Shown here: one piece after another, positions 8,689 to 19,404 of the stretch
How positions within the stretch are numbered: the first letter of the stretch is position 1
Layout of the letters: each line of letters opens with the position of its first letter
NCBI RefSeq assembly: GCF_001438845.1
Contig: NZ_JQCL01000089.1
Coordinates: forward strand, 8,092-71,058
DNA: 62,967 nucleotides
Origin: Lactiplantibacillus xiangfangensis
GTDB taxonomy: Bacteria > Bacillota > Bacilli > Lactobacillales > Lactobacillaceae
Direction: 5' to 3'
Made by a program: the position numbers and the translations under genes
The notes under the pieces: model-generated
Database searches by the model: none
Told to the model about the DNA's origin: nothing
The model's input: only the letters and a program-made list of their open reading frames with translations

Positions 8689-8700
8689 TGGGTACCAATT
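8689..8700 (+). promoter_or_regulatory. Candidate GntR operator 1
   Basis: TGGGTACCAATT lies 31 bases upstream of the gntR start. It is an inverted near-copy of the site at 8738-8749 and matches the site at 19105-19116 (TTGGTACAAATT) at 10 of 12 positions. Its position suits autoregulation. Confidence 0.6.
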
Positions 8701-8731
8701 AAATAAATTGCGTAAACTTGATTAATAAGGC

Positions 8732-8760
8732 TTGTCAAATTTGTACCCATGACTTATAAT
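8732..8760 (+). promoter_or_regulatory. PTS/bgl promoter with operator 2 in its spacer
   Basis: The -35 TTGTCA (8732-8737) and a perfect -10 TATAAT (8755-8760) are separated by 17 bases. Operator AATTTGTACCCA (8738-8749) fills the spacer directly after the -35, so bound repressor would block RNA polymerase. Promoter strength and operator placement are read directly; the protein bound is inferred to be the divergent GntR. Confidence 0.75.
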
Positions 8761-8770
8761 TCTAATTGTA

Positions 8771-8785
8771 ATGAAAGCGGTTTAC
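8771..8785 (+). promoter_or_regulatory. Possible cre (CcpA) site, half perfect
   Basis: ATGAAAGCGGTTTAC fits the cre consensus through its left 13 positions and fails at the last two. It lies just after the -10 of the PTS promoter, a usual place for catabolite repression by CcpA. Confidence 0.4.
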
Positions 8786-8838
8786 TAAAGCAACCGCTAA
8801 AATAAATTAATTTAAATCTATCTAGGAGCGTGTTTATT

Positions 8839-9156
8839 ATGGCTGAAAGAACAATTATGTTGGTATGTGCTGCTGGGATGTCAACTTCACTATTAGTTTC
8901 AAAGATGCAGAAGGCTGCTGAAGCAGACGGTATTGATGCAGAAATTTTTGCAACCGCTGCCAGTGACGCCGATGCTAAGTTAGAAGAAAAGAATCCAGAC
9001 ATCTTAATGCTTGGACCACAGGTTCGTTACATGTTAAGCGACTTCCAAAAACGGGTTGAAATTCCTGTTGAAGTTATCAACATGCAAGATTACGGCATGA
9101 TGAACGGTGAAAAGGTATTACGCGAAGCTGAAGCTTCAATTGCAAAAGCTAACTAA
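8839..9156 (+). CDS. PTS lactose/cellobiose-family IIB component
   Basis: A 105-residue cytosolic IIB domain. The phosphorylated cysteine is in VCAAGMSTS (Cys10), the standard P-loop of the lactose/chitobiose IIB family. It takes phosphate from IIA and gives it to the sugar as this crosses the membrane through a IIC permease. The start at 8839 (MAERTIM) has AGGAG 10 bases upstream; the GTG at 8830 is too close to that site. It is the first gene of the operon. No IIC gene lies in the window, so a permease must be encoded elsewhere. Confidence 0.93.
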   Translation: MAERTIMLVCAAGMSTSLLVSKMQKAAEADGIDAEIFATAASDADAKLEEKNPDILMLGPQVRYMLSDFQKRVEIPVEVINMQDYGMMNGEKVLREAEASIAKAN

Positions 9157-9167
9157 ATGATTTTTAG

Positions 9168-9212
9168 ATGCTGCCAGACCATGGTAGTTAATCACTATTG
9201 GTCCGGTGGCAT
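9168..9212 (+). other. Intercistronic hairpin between IIB and IIA
   Basis: An imperfect stem ATGCTGCCAGACCATGGTAGT / ACTATTGGTCCGGTGGCAT is followed by TTTT. It could act as a partial terminator or an RNA-stability element giving more IIB than IIA transcript. Confidence 0.5.
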
Positions 9213-9261
9213 TTTGATTGTATAAGTAACTAATAAATTTAGGCTAAAAGGATGAGGGTTA

Positions 9262-9615
9262 ATGGCAGAAGAAACGCAAGCACCAAAGGAAACTGAAGCA
9301 AGTCTCGAAACAATCATGGGTCTGATCGTCAATGGCGGTAACGCTAAGAGTTCCGCTTTCGAAGCTATCAGGGCTGCTAAAGAAGGCGACTTTGACACGG
9401 CGGATGCTAAGTTGAAGGAAGCTGATAACTTCTTAACTGAAGCACATAACTCACAAACTTCAATGTTAACGGCGGAAGCACAAGGGGAACATACACACGT
9501 TTCCTTACTCTTGGTTCATTCACAAGACCATATCATGAATGCCATTACCTTCCGCGATTTAGCTGGTGAAGTTGTGGATGTTTATCGGCGTTTAGCTGCT
9601 GACGAAGCTAAATAA
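9262..9615 (+). CDS. PTS lactose/cellobiose-family IIA component
   Basis: A 117-residue all-helical IIA protein that works as a trimer in this family. The phosphorylated histidine is His86 in LLLVHSQDHIM, aligning with the active-site His of LacF. It accepts phosphate from HPr and passes it to IIB. About twelve extra acidic residues precede the usual start of the domain. A strong ribosome site (AGGATGAGGG) precedes ATG 9262. It lies between IIB and the two glucosidases and is followed by its own terminator, so the glucosidases may also have a second promoter. Confidence 0.93.
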   Translation: MAEETQAPKETEASLETIMGLIVNGGNAKSSAFEAIRAAKEGDFDTADAKLKEADNFLTEAHNSQTSMLTAEAQGEHTHVSLLLVHSQDHIMNAITFRDLAGEVVDVYRRLAADEAK

Positions 9616-9628
9616 TCGTTAATTAATT

Positions 9629-9679
9629 GGGGGTTCCACACAAATACCATAACTGGTGTTGGGTGGAGGCCCCTTTTTC
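9629..9679 (+). terminator. Terminator after PTS IIA
   Basis: A GGGG...CCCC-based stem with TCCAC/GTGGA pairing is followed by TTTTTCT. It probably reduces read-through into the glucosidase genes rather than fully separating them. Confidence 0.6.
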
Positions 9680-9742
9680 TCATAATGGCCACGGCGCTTA
9701 GCGGTTTAAAGCTAATTTGGTCAATTTCTAAACAAAAAGTAA

Positions 9743-12670
<2,928 letters not shown>

Positions 12671-12685
12671 CACCTGATTAAGTTA

Positions 12686-12725
12686 AAAGCCTCTCAGAAG
12701 TTTTGATTTCTGGGAGGCTTTTTCA
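12686..12725 (+). terminator. Operon terminator
   Basis: The hairpin AAGCCTCTCAGAA / TTTCTGGGAGGCTT followed by TTTTT closes the PTS-glucosidase operon. Confidence 0.9.
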
Positions 12726-12946
12726 ATATTTGTGAGTTAGTCCGGTTGTCCCTGATGACATGCGGTCGTGGGACCGGGTCGAGCCTGGAACACTTGCAAA
12801 AGACGCAATTGTCCCGGACTGTCCGTGGCCTAAGACCGGAAATTCACCGGTCAAAAGCCACCTTCACGACCGATATCATCAGGAGCAACCTCCGATTATC
12901 TGACAGTAATAACGGCTTTAGTCTTTTCTACCTTTAGTTTTTCGGT
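12726..12946 (+). repeat. Composite repeat element E4 (module A only)
   Basis: Module A (about 12755-12905) opens CTGATGACATGCGGTCGTGG and closes with a diverged inverted copy ending ATATCATCAG. The right end CTTTTCTACCTTTAGTT matches the terminal repeat of E5 with one change and a one-base length difference. It abuts the terminator of the glucosidase operon. Module B is absent, showing that A can stand alone. No gene is seen between 12726 and 13151. Confidence 0.7.
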
Positions 12947-13072
12947 TAAACAGTATTAGGAAACTGAAAGAATCAGCTATAATTTTCAGAAGCTAACGGG
13001 CTGAATTTGATTGTTAAGTGGCTTCAGACGGGCATTAATTGTACTTTGTACCATAGCCGTGTCAGCTTGTAT

Positions 13073-13113
13073 CCCATGAAACTTTGTGGTTAAATGCGAG
13101 TCAAAGTAATGGG
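13073..13113 (+). other. Leader hairpin upstream of dsdA
   Basis: CCCAT and ACTTTG (13073-13086) pair with CAAAGT and ATGGG (13102-13113) around a short loop. There is no T-run, so it is not a plain terminator. A sequence resembling the GntR operator, ACTTTGTACCAT, lies at 13043-13054. The purpose is unknown. Confidence 0.4.
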
Positions 13114-13151
13114 TACTGGTAAGTCAATCTGACGTAAAGGACTTGAGCGTA

Positions 13152-14456
13152 ATGGATAAGCAAATGTTAATCAAACAATATCCGCAAATCAAAGATTTAA
13201 TGGCAAAACGACCAATTGTTTGGCGAAATCCAGACTATGGGAAGACCGCCAAGCTTCCGTTATCGCAGGCTCAAATTTTTGATGCCGTTGCCCGTTGGGA
13301 AAGGTTTGCGCCGTACCTTGAAAAGGCGTTTCCTGAAACGGTGGCGACCCACGGAGTTATTGAATCCCCATTGGTTCATATTGATCGCATGCAGGCGGCG
13401 TGGGAGATGCTAAACCGGCAATCATTGATGGGGCAGATGTACCTGAAGGCTGATAGTGAGTTACCGGTCTCCGGTTCAATCAAATCACGGGGCGGTATCT
13501 ATGAAGTGCTCAAGTTTGCAGAGACCGTGGCCATGGAACGGACGGACTTAACGTACATGGACGACTACGGTATTTTGGCAACGCCTCGATACCATAATCT
13601 ATTTTCGCAGTACAGTGTCATCGTGGCGTCGACTGGAAACTTGGCGCTCAGTGTTGGGATTGCAGCGGCAAGCTTTGGCTTTAAAACGACGGTCTACATG
13701 TCACATGATGCCCGCGAGTGGAAAAAGGCGCGTTTACGGGCTGGCGGCGTGACGGTGAAGGAGTTTGCCATGGATTTCTCAAGTGTGATTCCATTGGCAC
13801 GGGAAGCGGCCAAGGCCGATCCACACTGCCACTTTGTCGATGATGAGGGGTCGACGGACTTGTTTCTCGGGTACGCCGTGGCGGCAGTCCGGCTGCAAGC
13901 CCAGCTAAAACAGCAAGAAATCAAGCTCGATGCGGATCACCCCGTCGTCGTGTACTTGCCGGCTGGTGTTGGTGGCAGCCCGAGTGGCGTCGCCTTTGGC
14001 CTCAAGATGATTATGGGTGCGAACATCCATCCCGTCTTTTGCGAACCCGTCCACGTGCCGTCCGTGACGTTGGGGATGATGACCAAATTGAATCATCGGA
14101 TTTCGGTTCAAGACATCGGACTCGACGGGTTAACGGCCGCGGACGGGTTAGCCGTCAGCCGGCCGTCACGGATTGCTGGCAAGATCATGCGGACCTTACT
14201 GTTAGGCAGCGTCACCTTTAACGATGACGATTTGTTTACCTACGTCAGTGAACTGATTGACACGCAAAAACTAACGGTAGAACCGTCGGCCGCGGCGGGT
14301 TTTACCGCGATTAAGCCCCTGATGACCGTATTTCCACAGTTTGCCGGGCCCAACGTGACCCACATTGTCTGGGCGACTGGTGGCGAGATGATGCCCACTA
14401 GTGAACGTCAGCTGGACTATCAACGTGGTGTCGACTTGTTGGCTGAGCGTTTGTGA
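13152..14456 (+). CDS. dsdA: D-serine ammonia-lyase (D-serine dehydratase)
   Basis: A 434-residue PLP enzyme of fold type II. The cofactor lysine is Lys111 in SGSIKSRGG; STGNLALSVG binds the substrate carboxylate and GVGGSPSG binds the cofactor phosphate. It converts D-serine to pyruvate and ammonia, removing a toxic D-amino acid and providing nitrogen. Length fits the DsdA family (about 440). The start at ATG 13152 has AAAGGA about 10 bases upstream; the TTG at 13143 is too close to that site. No DsdX transporter or DsdC regulator is adjacent. Confidence 0.93.
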   Translation: MDKQMLIKQYPQIKDLMAKRPIVWRNPDYGKTAKLPLSQAQIFDAVARWERFAPYLEKAFPETVATHGVIESPLVHIDRMQAAWEMLNRQSLMGQMYLKADSELPVSGSIKSRGGIYEVLKFAETVAMERTDLTYMDDYGILATPRYHNLFSQYSVIVASTGNLALSVGIAAASFGFKTTVYMSHDAREWKKARLRAGGVTVKEFAMDFSSVIPLAREAAKADPHCHFVDDEGSTDLFLGYAVAAVRLQAQLKQQEIKLDADHPVVVYLPAGVGGSPSGVAFGLKMIMGANIHPVFCEPVHVPSVTLGMMTKLNHRISVQDIGLDGLTAADGLAVSRPSRIAGKIMRTLLLGSVTFNDDDLFTYVSELIDTQKLTVEPSAAAGFTAIKPLMTVFPQFAGPNVTHIVWATGGEMMPTSERQLDYQRGVDLLAERL

Positions 14457-14480
14457 TAACCCAAAAATAATTGACCACAA

Positions 14481-14517
14481 TAAAGGTGTTTCTCAGAATC
14501 CTGGGAAACACCTTTTA
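14481..14517. terminator. Bidirectional terminator between dsdA and pncB
   Basis: The stem AAAGGTGTTTC / GAAACACCTTT with an A/T tail on each side lies between two convergent genes. Confidence 0.85.
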
Positions 14518-14532
14518 TTATGTTGGCTTATT

Positions 14533-15963
14533 TTATTCCGACACCGTCGCTTGGTGTAGGAGTTCCGTTTGTAACTGGCCCAGGGCCGCGGTCATGTAAA
14601 CCGGATAAACGTCAGGGTTAACTAGCCGTTGCGTGGCACGCGGCAACTCCGCTAACTGGTCCTGACTAGTTGATTGAATGACTTGGACGCTGAGCTGGGT
14701 CGCGGGTTCTAAGGTAACCGGTACTAGTAGTGGTCGTGCATCAAAGTTCGTCAAGACGTGGTGATGGTCCACACTCAGTGGGTTACTGTTGAAGACGGCC
14801 AAGTTCGTTGCGCCAACGATCGTTTCGTTAGTCAGGGCAATCAAGTCGGCAAAGGCCTGCTTCGTACCGACATTGTATAAGCGATAAACCTGCTTTTTAC
14901 CAGGAATGGTGAGCTTTTCACGACTGGCGCTGACTTTGATCTTAGGCTCGACGCGACCGTCACGTTCGATAGCAGCTAATTTATAGACACCGCTTAAAAC
15001 GGGGGCGGAAGCGCTGGTGATGAGCTTTTCACCAATTCCGAAGTTGTCGATGGGGGCGCCTTGTTGTAAGAGCGACGTAATGATGGTCTCATCCAACGCG
15101 TTTGAAATAGTGATTTTAGCTTCAGGGAAGCCCGCGGCGTTCAACATTTTACGCGCCTGCTGGGCAAGAATTGCGACGTCTCCAGAATCAATGCGAATCC
15201 CGACTGGTTGATGACCACGGTCACGTAATTCTTGGAAAACGGTGATGGCGTTAGGAATGCCGGAATTGAGAACGTCGTACGTATCTACGAGGAGCGCACT
15301 GTTGTCCGGATAACGTTCCGCCCACTTGCGAAAGGCGGTCAGTTCATCGGGAAAAGCTTCAATCCAACTGTGGGCCATGGTACCAGCGGCAGGAATATTG
15401 AACGCTTTAGCGGCCAAGACGTTGGAGGTACTCTTGGCGCCACCAATCACAGCGGCCCGGGTACCGTAGATGGCACTGTCAGGTCCCTGTGCGCGCCGGG
15501 CACCGAATTCCATAATGGGACGTTCTTCAGCGGCAAAAGTTAACCGGCGAGCTTTGGTGGCAATCAGTGACTGGTGGTTTAGGATGTTTAAAATGAGGGT
15601 CTCTAGTAATTGCGTCTGGGCGATGGGGCCCGTCACCGTTAGTAACGGTTCGCGTGGAAAGACCGGGGTTCCTTCAGCAACGGCTTGAATTTGACAGTCG
15701 AGTTGAAAATCGGCCAAGTAGGCCAAAAAGTCGGCATCCCAGAGACCAAGCTGCTTGAAGTAGGCGAGATCTTCAGAACTAAAATGAAATTGCTGTAACG
15801 CTTCGACGACTTGTTGCAATCCAGCGGCAATGACAAAGCTGCCGGCATCGGGAACGCGACGATAAAAGACGTCAAACGTGGCTTGCGTGTCGGGTAAGTC
15901 ATGCTGAAAACCGTTCGCCATGGAAAATTCATACAGGTCCGTCAGTAACGACAAATTACGCAT
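14533..15963 (-). CDS. pncB: Nicotinate phosphoribosyltransferase
   Basis: A 476-residue NAPRTase that makes nicotinate mononucleotide from nicotinic acid and PRPP, the entry step of NAD salvage. The N-terminus LLTDLYEFSMANGF and the segment EFGARRAQGPDSA are family signatures; VDTYD and the phosphate-binding region RIDSGD follow. The start at 15963 (MRNLSLL) has AGAGG 8 bases upstream; a TTG 18 bases earlier is less suitable. It is divergent from the niacin regulator niaR, with a palindromic operator 28 bases before the start codon, so niacin-dependent repression is expected. Confidence 0.94.
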   Translation of the reverse strand: MRNLSLLTDLYEFSMANGFQHDLPDTQATFDVFYRRVPDAGSFVIAAGLQQVVEALQQFHFSSEDLAYFKQLGLWDADFLAYLADFQLDCQIQAVAEGTPVFPREPLLTVTGPIAQTQLLETLILNILNHQSLIATKARRLTFAAEERPIMEFGARRAQGPDSAIYGTRAAVIGGAKSTSNVLAAKAFNIPAAGTMAHSWIEAFPDELTAFRKWAERYPDNSALLVDTYDVLNSGIPNAITVFQELRDRGHQPVGIRIDSGDVAILAQQARKMLNAAGFPEAKITISNALDETIITSLLQQGAPIDNFGIGEKLITSASAPVLSGVYKLAAIERDGRVEPKIKVSASREKLTIPGKKQVYRLYNVGTKQAFADLIALTNETIVGATNLAVFNSNPLSVDHHHVLTNFDARPLLVPVTLEPATQLSVQVIQSTSQDQLAELPRATQRLVNPDVYPVYMTAALGQLQTELLHQATVSE

Positions 15964-15990
15964 AAGGTAAACCTCTTTCAACTTTAGTTA

Positions 15991-16004
15991 GGTGTCTTGA
16001 CACC
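15991..16004. promoter_or_regulatory. Candidate NiaR operator
   Basis: GGTGTCTTGACACC is a 14-base near-perfect palindrome in the pncB-niaR divergent region, 28 bases from the pncB start. It resembles the palindromic NiaR boxes described in Firmicutes as I recall them. A minus-strand promoter TTTTCA, 17 bases, TACACT lies just upstream, so the box would cover the early transcribed region of pncB. Confidence 0.75.
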
Positions 16005-16097
16005 CTTATAATTGAAAACAGTGTAGCATAGTTTTTCAGTTATGAAAAGATTCGTTACACTTAGTTGACGGACTTTCTGGTAAAATAGGACTAATTG

Positions 16098-16628
16098 ATG
16101 AGTAAAGAAGATGAGGTCATGACAGGATCAGAACGACGCGATCAAATACGAGCAACGCTATCGACTAGTACGCTAGCGGTTAGTGCGACGACGTTAGCCC
16201 AGCAATTGGGTGTCAGTCGCCAAACGGTGGTCGGTGACATTTCATTGTTGCGGGCTAACGGGTTGAAAATTATTGCGACGTTACACGGCTATGAGTTGGA
16301 AGATGAAGTGCAACCGACGGCAATCTTGGTTTGTCGGCATTTTCCGAATGAGGCCGCCGATGAGATGACGCGAATCGTGCAGGCGGGTGGCGTGATTAAG
16401 GACGTGACCGTTGAACACCCGCTGTACGGCCGCTTACGTGGTGAACTAGAATTGCGGACGGTAGGCGATATTAATCTCTTCATGGGACGGCTTCAAAAAC
16501 AGCAGGGTCACCTGTTATCCGAACTCACGGACGGTATCCACACGCACACGGTAGGCTACCGGACGCCAGAGCAGTTAGTTGCGATTCAAGCGACGCTGCG
16601 TGAGGGCGGTTATTTGTATGAAAACTAA
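16098..16628 (+). CDS. niaR: Niacin-responsive transcriptional repressor
   Basis: A 176-residue regulator with an N-terminal HTH_11 domain (about 8-60; TTLAQQLGVSRQTVVGDIS) and a C-terminal 3H domain (about 70-175) named for three conserved histidines, seen in CRHF, VEHPLYG and GIHTHTVG. These bind a metal and nicotinic acid. In Firmicutes it represses niacin uptake and salvage genes, matching the divergent pncB. The start ATG 16098 has AGGA 7 bases upstream. The gene ends at a terminator shared with the convergent acetyltransferase gene. Confidence 0.9.
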   Translation: MSKEDEVMTGSERRDQIRATLSTSTLAVSATTLAQQLGVSRQTVVGDISLLRANGLKIIATLHGYELEDEVQPTAILVCRHFPNEAADEMTRIVQAGGVIKDVTVEHPLYGRLRGELELRTVGDINLFMGRLQKQQGHLLSELTDGIHTHTVGYRTPEQLVAIQATLREGGYLYEN

Positions 16629-16644
16629 GCAGTGATTGGAGTGA

Positions 16645-16685
16645 AAAACGGTATTCCAGAAATTTTTCTGAAATACCGTTTTTTG
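16645..16685. terminator. Bidirectional terminator
   Basis: The hairpin AACGGTATTCCAGAAA / TTTCTGAAATACCGTT is followed by TTTTTT on the plus strand and has an A-rich opposite flank, between two convergent genes. Confidence 0.9.
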
Positions 16686-16716
16686 TTAGGTAATTAATTT
16701 GTTACTGTAATTTCAA

Positions 16717-17898
16717 TTAGAAGTAATCGATCAACGCTGGACGGGTGTGGACTAAACTAGTGTCTAAGCGAGCGGCAGCGTTGGTATCACCAGTAATTTG
16801 ACCGTGTTCTAAGGCACTAAGCAGTGTGCGGGTGCCAAAGAGCGCCTTGGTCAGTTGTTGAATAGATAGTTGTAAGTCGGACTGGCCGGTCGTTGCGGGA
16901 CTGACCCGGTTGAACGTGACGACCTGCTGATGCCGGGATAACTCCCAGATGCCTTGATTAAGCGCAAGGGTGTCGTCACTAACGGCAAGCCGAATCGGCG
17001 CAACGTCAGCGGTGAACGGATACTTGGCGATAAAGTCGTGCAATAAGACGATTCGAGCCATCATGTACGGCGTTGTCGTGGCCGTGGTCGTGTACGGATC
17101 AGCTAGGAGGTCGAGCTGGTTGTCAGCGCTCGGGGCTTCATAACTGAACGTTTCAAAAGTTGTCCCGTGCTTAGTGACAAAGTTTGCCAACCGCTCAAAT
17201 GCGGACGAAGTACTGGTTGACCATTCCTGAATAGCAAAATTAGTTGGTTCACGATCGTAAATCAGGTAGCCTTCAATAACGTTGGCCGAATTACGATAAA
17301 TGGCCACGGACCAGTTGTGCTTCAAGGTTAGGTAATGACGCCACCAAGCCGGCCGAACAACACCGCCACGCTGATTTGCGGGCTGCTGTTCATAAAAGGC
17401 ATTAATCAGTTCAAGGCCTTCGTTTCCATAGCGGGTAACCGTGCCCGTTAAATCGTGTGGCTTGATTCGTGGCAGGTCTTTGGCCGCCATCACGTAGTGG
17501 CAGTGGTCAAAGACGTGCTCGTAACCGAAGCGACGGTAGTACCCATAGGAAAATGGCGCCAAGTAGGATAACGGCACGTGGTTAGCTGCCATAGCTTCTA
17601 AGGCCGTGGTCAGTAATTTACCAGCGCCACCTTTGCCAGCGTATTCCGGTGCGCTCATGACGTCACCGATGCCGTGCATGGCGTACTTGACGCCGTGAAA
17701 ATTCACTTCTAAGGGGAGACTGTATAGGCCGCTGACGAGTCGGTCCTGGTCATGGAGACCATAGATCCAGCCGTGTTGGTAGCGATCCATAAAGAAAGCC
17801 CGGCGAGTCGGCGAGTCCTGATTATTAAAAGCGTATTGGTAAAGCTGATAGAATTTCTCTCGGTCGGCGTCGGTTGTTAACCGGTAATCTGCAGTCAT
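16717..17898 (-). CDS. Eis-like GNAT N-acetyltransferase
   Basis: A 393-residue protein with the Eis architecture: an N-terminal GNAT domain with the acetyl-CoA loop around EYAGKGGAGKLL, a second GNAT-like domain, and a C-terminal SCP2-like domain (about 295-393) ending in a short YF tail. In the Eis family the C-terminal carboxylate takes part in catalysis. Eis proteins acetylate amines on aminoglycosides or peptides; the native substrate here is unknown. The ribosome site GGGGGG lies 8 bases before ATG. It is 22 bases downstream of the MupG-like gene and probably co-transcribed, which may hint at amino-sugar substrates (inference). Confidence 0.88.
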   Translation of the reverse strand: MTADYRLTTDADREKFYQLYQYAFNNQDSPTRRAFFMDRYQHGWIYGLHDQDRLVSGLYSLPLEVNFHGVKYAMHGIGDVMSAPEYAGKGGAGKLLTTALEAMAANHVPLSYLAPFSYGYYRRFGYEHVFDHCHYVMAAKDLPRIKPHDLTGTVTRYGNEGLELINAFYEQQPANQRGGVVRPAWWRHYLTLKHNWSVAIYRNSANVIEGYLIYDREPTNFAIQEWSTSTSSAFERLANFVTKHGTTFETFSYEAPSADNQLDLLADPYTTTATTTPYMMARIVLLHDFIAKYPFTADVAPIRLAVSDDTLALNQGIWELSRHQQVVTFNRVSPATTGQSDLQLSIQQLTKALFGTRTLLSALEHGQITGDTNAAARLDTSLVHTRPALIDYF

Positions 17899-17920
17899 TA
17901 AGGTGCCCCCCTTGACGTTA

Positions 17921-19012
17921 TTATTTAGCTGCGACGAATTTGAAATCTGCCCATGGTTGTAATAAGTCTAAGCATAGCGCATCGCTAGTGACGACGTGAC
18001 CAACCACGTTGATCCGACCGGTGTTCTTGAAATCACGGCGGGCGATTTGTAATTCGCCTTTGTATTGACCGTAGCCATCGTTATCGATTAAGACATCGCC
18101 GGCTTTAACGTCGTCGGTATGGTGTGCAGGGAAAGCTTCATCCTTATAAATCACCCGGGTCTGTGAGGACCGGATGACGTAATCAGAGAAGTCACCCCGG
18201 TAAGTTTGGGGCTGGGCAAAGAGGATTTTGTCTTCAACGGCCGTCAAGTCATCAACGGTGTCCACGTGTAAGAGTGGGTAAGGACTGAAGAAGACGTCGC
18301 TAACGGCTTTCAATTCGGCTTCGCTGGCATACGCGTTGCCAATCAAGACGTCGTCAATCAAACCAGTCATTTTAAGATGTTGTGCTTGTGCTGCAATGGC
18401 TAAGCCCCGGTGTTCTTCAAGGGTGCACAGCCCGTCTTGCATTGGCCAAGGACCGTAAGTCGCATCGTTAGAAGAAATGAAGGCGGCCGTGTTGATCCCA
18501 TATTGACGGTATTGTTCAGAAGTCTGAACAAAGTAGTCGTGACCTAGTCCGGTGTATTGTTGTGGGTAGAAGTTGTGTGATCCGAGTAAGTTATCTTTTT
18601 CGGGGGAATAGTCCATGATGGTATCCACGTAATGGGTCCCCTTAGACATGTTTACTTCGATTTTCAAGCCGTATTCGTTGTGAGTCATCCGGGCTTCTTC
18701 TTGACCGGTGAACCCGAGGTCTAAACGAACGCCCCAGGCACCTAAGTCGTGGAAAAATGACAGGTCGTCGTAGGAAACGCCGAGTTGTTTAAATAAGCCG
18801 GGGTTAACGTCGACCATCACTTGTAAGCCTAATTTGTTGGCGTAAGTGATGACTTTCTTGAAGTTGCTGACAACTTCATCCTGATTACCCTTGATTTCAA
18901 GTAGTGACGTGAAGACCCGCTTGTAACCATATTTAGCTGCTAAATCTAAGTAGGCAGCGTCCTTTTTGAATGTTGACCGTTCTGGATAGACGGAGACACC
19001 AAGTTTACTCAT
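17921..19012 (-). CDS. MupG-like (DUF871) 6-phosphoglycosidase-type protein
   Basis: A 363-residue protein starting KLGVSVYPERS, the hallmark of the DUF871/MupG family: an N-terminal TIM barrel and a C-terminal cyclophilin-like domain (about 245-360). Staphylococcal MupG hydrolyses 6-phospho-MurNAc-GlcNAc taken up by a PTS during wall recycling, whereas lactobacillal relatives are often found with beta-glucoside PTS genes. The upstream region carries a perfect cre and a copy of the GntR operator found at the PTS-bgl cluster. Co-regulation with that cluster suggests a phosphorylated disaccharide as substrate. The exact substrate is unproven. Confidence 0.85.
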   Translation of the reverse strand: MSKLGVSVYPERSTFKKDAAYLDLAAKYGYKRVFTSLLEIKGNQDEVVSNFKKVITYANKLGLQVMVDVNPGLFKQLGVSYDDLSFFHDLGAWGVRLDLGFTGQEEARMTHNEYGLKIEVNMSKGTHYVDTIMDYSPEKDNLLGSHNFYPQQYTGLGHDYFVQTSEQYRQYGINTAAFISSNDATYGPWPMQDGLCTLEEHRGLAIAAQAQHLKMTGLIDDVLIGNAYASEAELKAVSDVFFSPYPLLHVDTVDDLTAVEDKILFAQPQTYRGDFSDYVIRSSQTRVIYKDEAFPAHHTDDVKAGDVLIDNDGYGQYKGELQIARRDFKNTGRINVVGHVVTSDALCLDLLQPWADFKFVAAK

Positions 19013-19044
19013 AAATAAATCCCTCCAAAAATTAGTTAGCTTTC

Positions 19045-19059
19045 TGTATTCGCTTTCAT
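19045..19059 (-). promoter_or_regulatory. cre (CcpA) site upstream of the MupG-like gene
   Basis: On the minus strand ATGAAAGCGAATACA matches the cre consensus WTGNAANCGNWNNCA at every position, 33 bases before the start codon. Carbon catabolite repression is likely. Confidence 0.75.
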
Positions 19060-19104
19060 TATCGCATATTTAATTGGTCCATACCAGCCATAAAGCATAA
19101 TTTG

Positions 19105-19116
19105 TTGGTACAAATT
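19105..19116. promoter_or_regulatory. Candidate GntR operator 3, remote copy
   Basis: TTGGTACAAATT is the same motif as at 8689-8700 and (inverted) 8738-8749, here upstream of the MupG-like gene 10 kb from the regulator gene. A related half-match, AATTGGTCCATACC, lies at 19072-19085. Confidence 0.6.
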
Positions 19117-19182
19117 TTAAACCTGTTCCTGAAAGTGCGAATATGATACGATTTGGGTAATTAGAAAATGGAGGAAATCAAT

Positions 19183-19404
19183 ATGACATTTGAAGCAATC
19201 TTACCCGAATTAAAAGCTGGTAAAAAGGCGGTTCGGACCGGCTGGGAAGGGACTGAACTCTTCGTGATCCTGCAAGCTAAGACCACGTTTGAAGGGGACC
19301 CGTTGAACCCGTATTTCTTAATTAAAACGGCGGATGAAGCGTACAGCATGTGGTCACCGACGGATTGTGATATTTTGGCCACTGACTGGCAACTCGTTGA
19401 CTAA
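19183..19404 (+). CDS. DUF2829 protein (Tad2-like fold)
   Basis: A 73-residue protein with the DUF2829 pattern: FEAILPELKAGKKAVRTGW at the start, a middle segment FLIKTADEAYSMWSP, and the terminal CDILATDWQLVD. DUF2829 is common in phages. Its best known member is Tad2, which neutralises Thoeris defence by binding a cyclic ADP-ribose-type signal. Here the gene is chromosomal, not in a prophage, and its TAA overlaps the ATG of the SDR gene (TAATG), so the two are translationally coupled. The start ATG 19183 has GGAGG 8 bases upstream; the ATG at 19168 has no site. Ligand binding is inference. Confidence 0.8.
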   Translation: MTFEAILPELKAGKKAVRTGWEGTELFVILQAKTTFEGDPLNPYFLIKTADEAYSMWSPTDCDILATDWQLVD

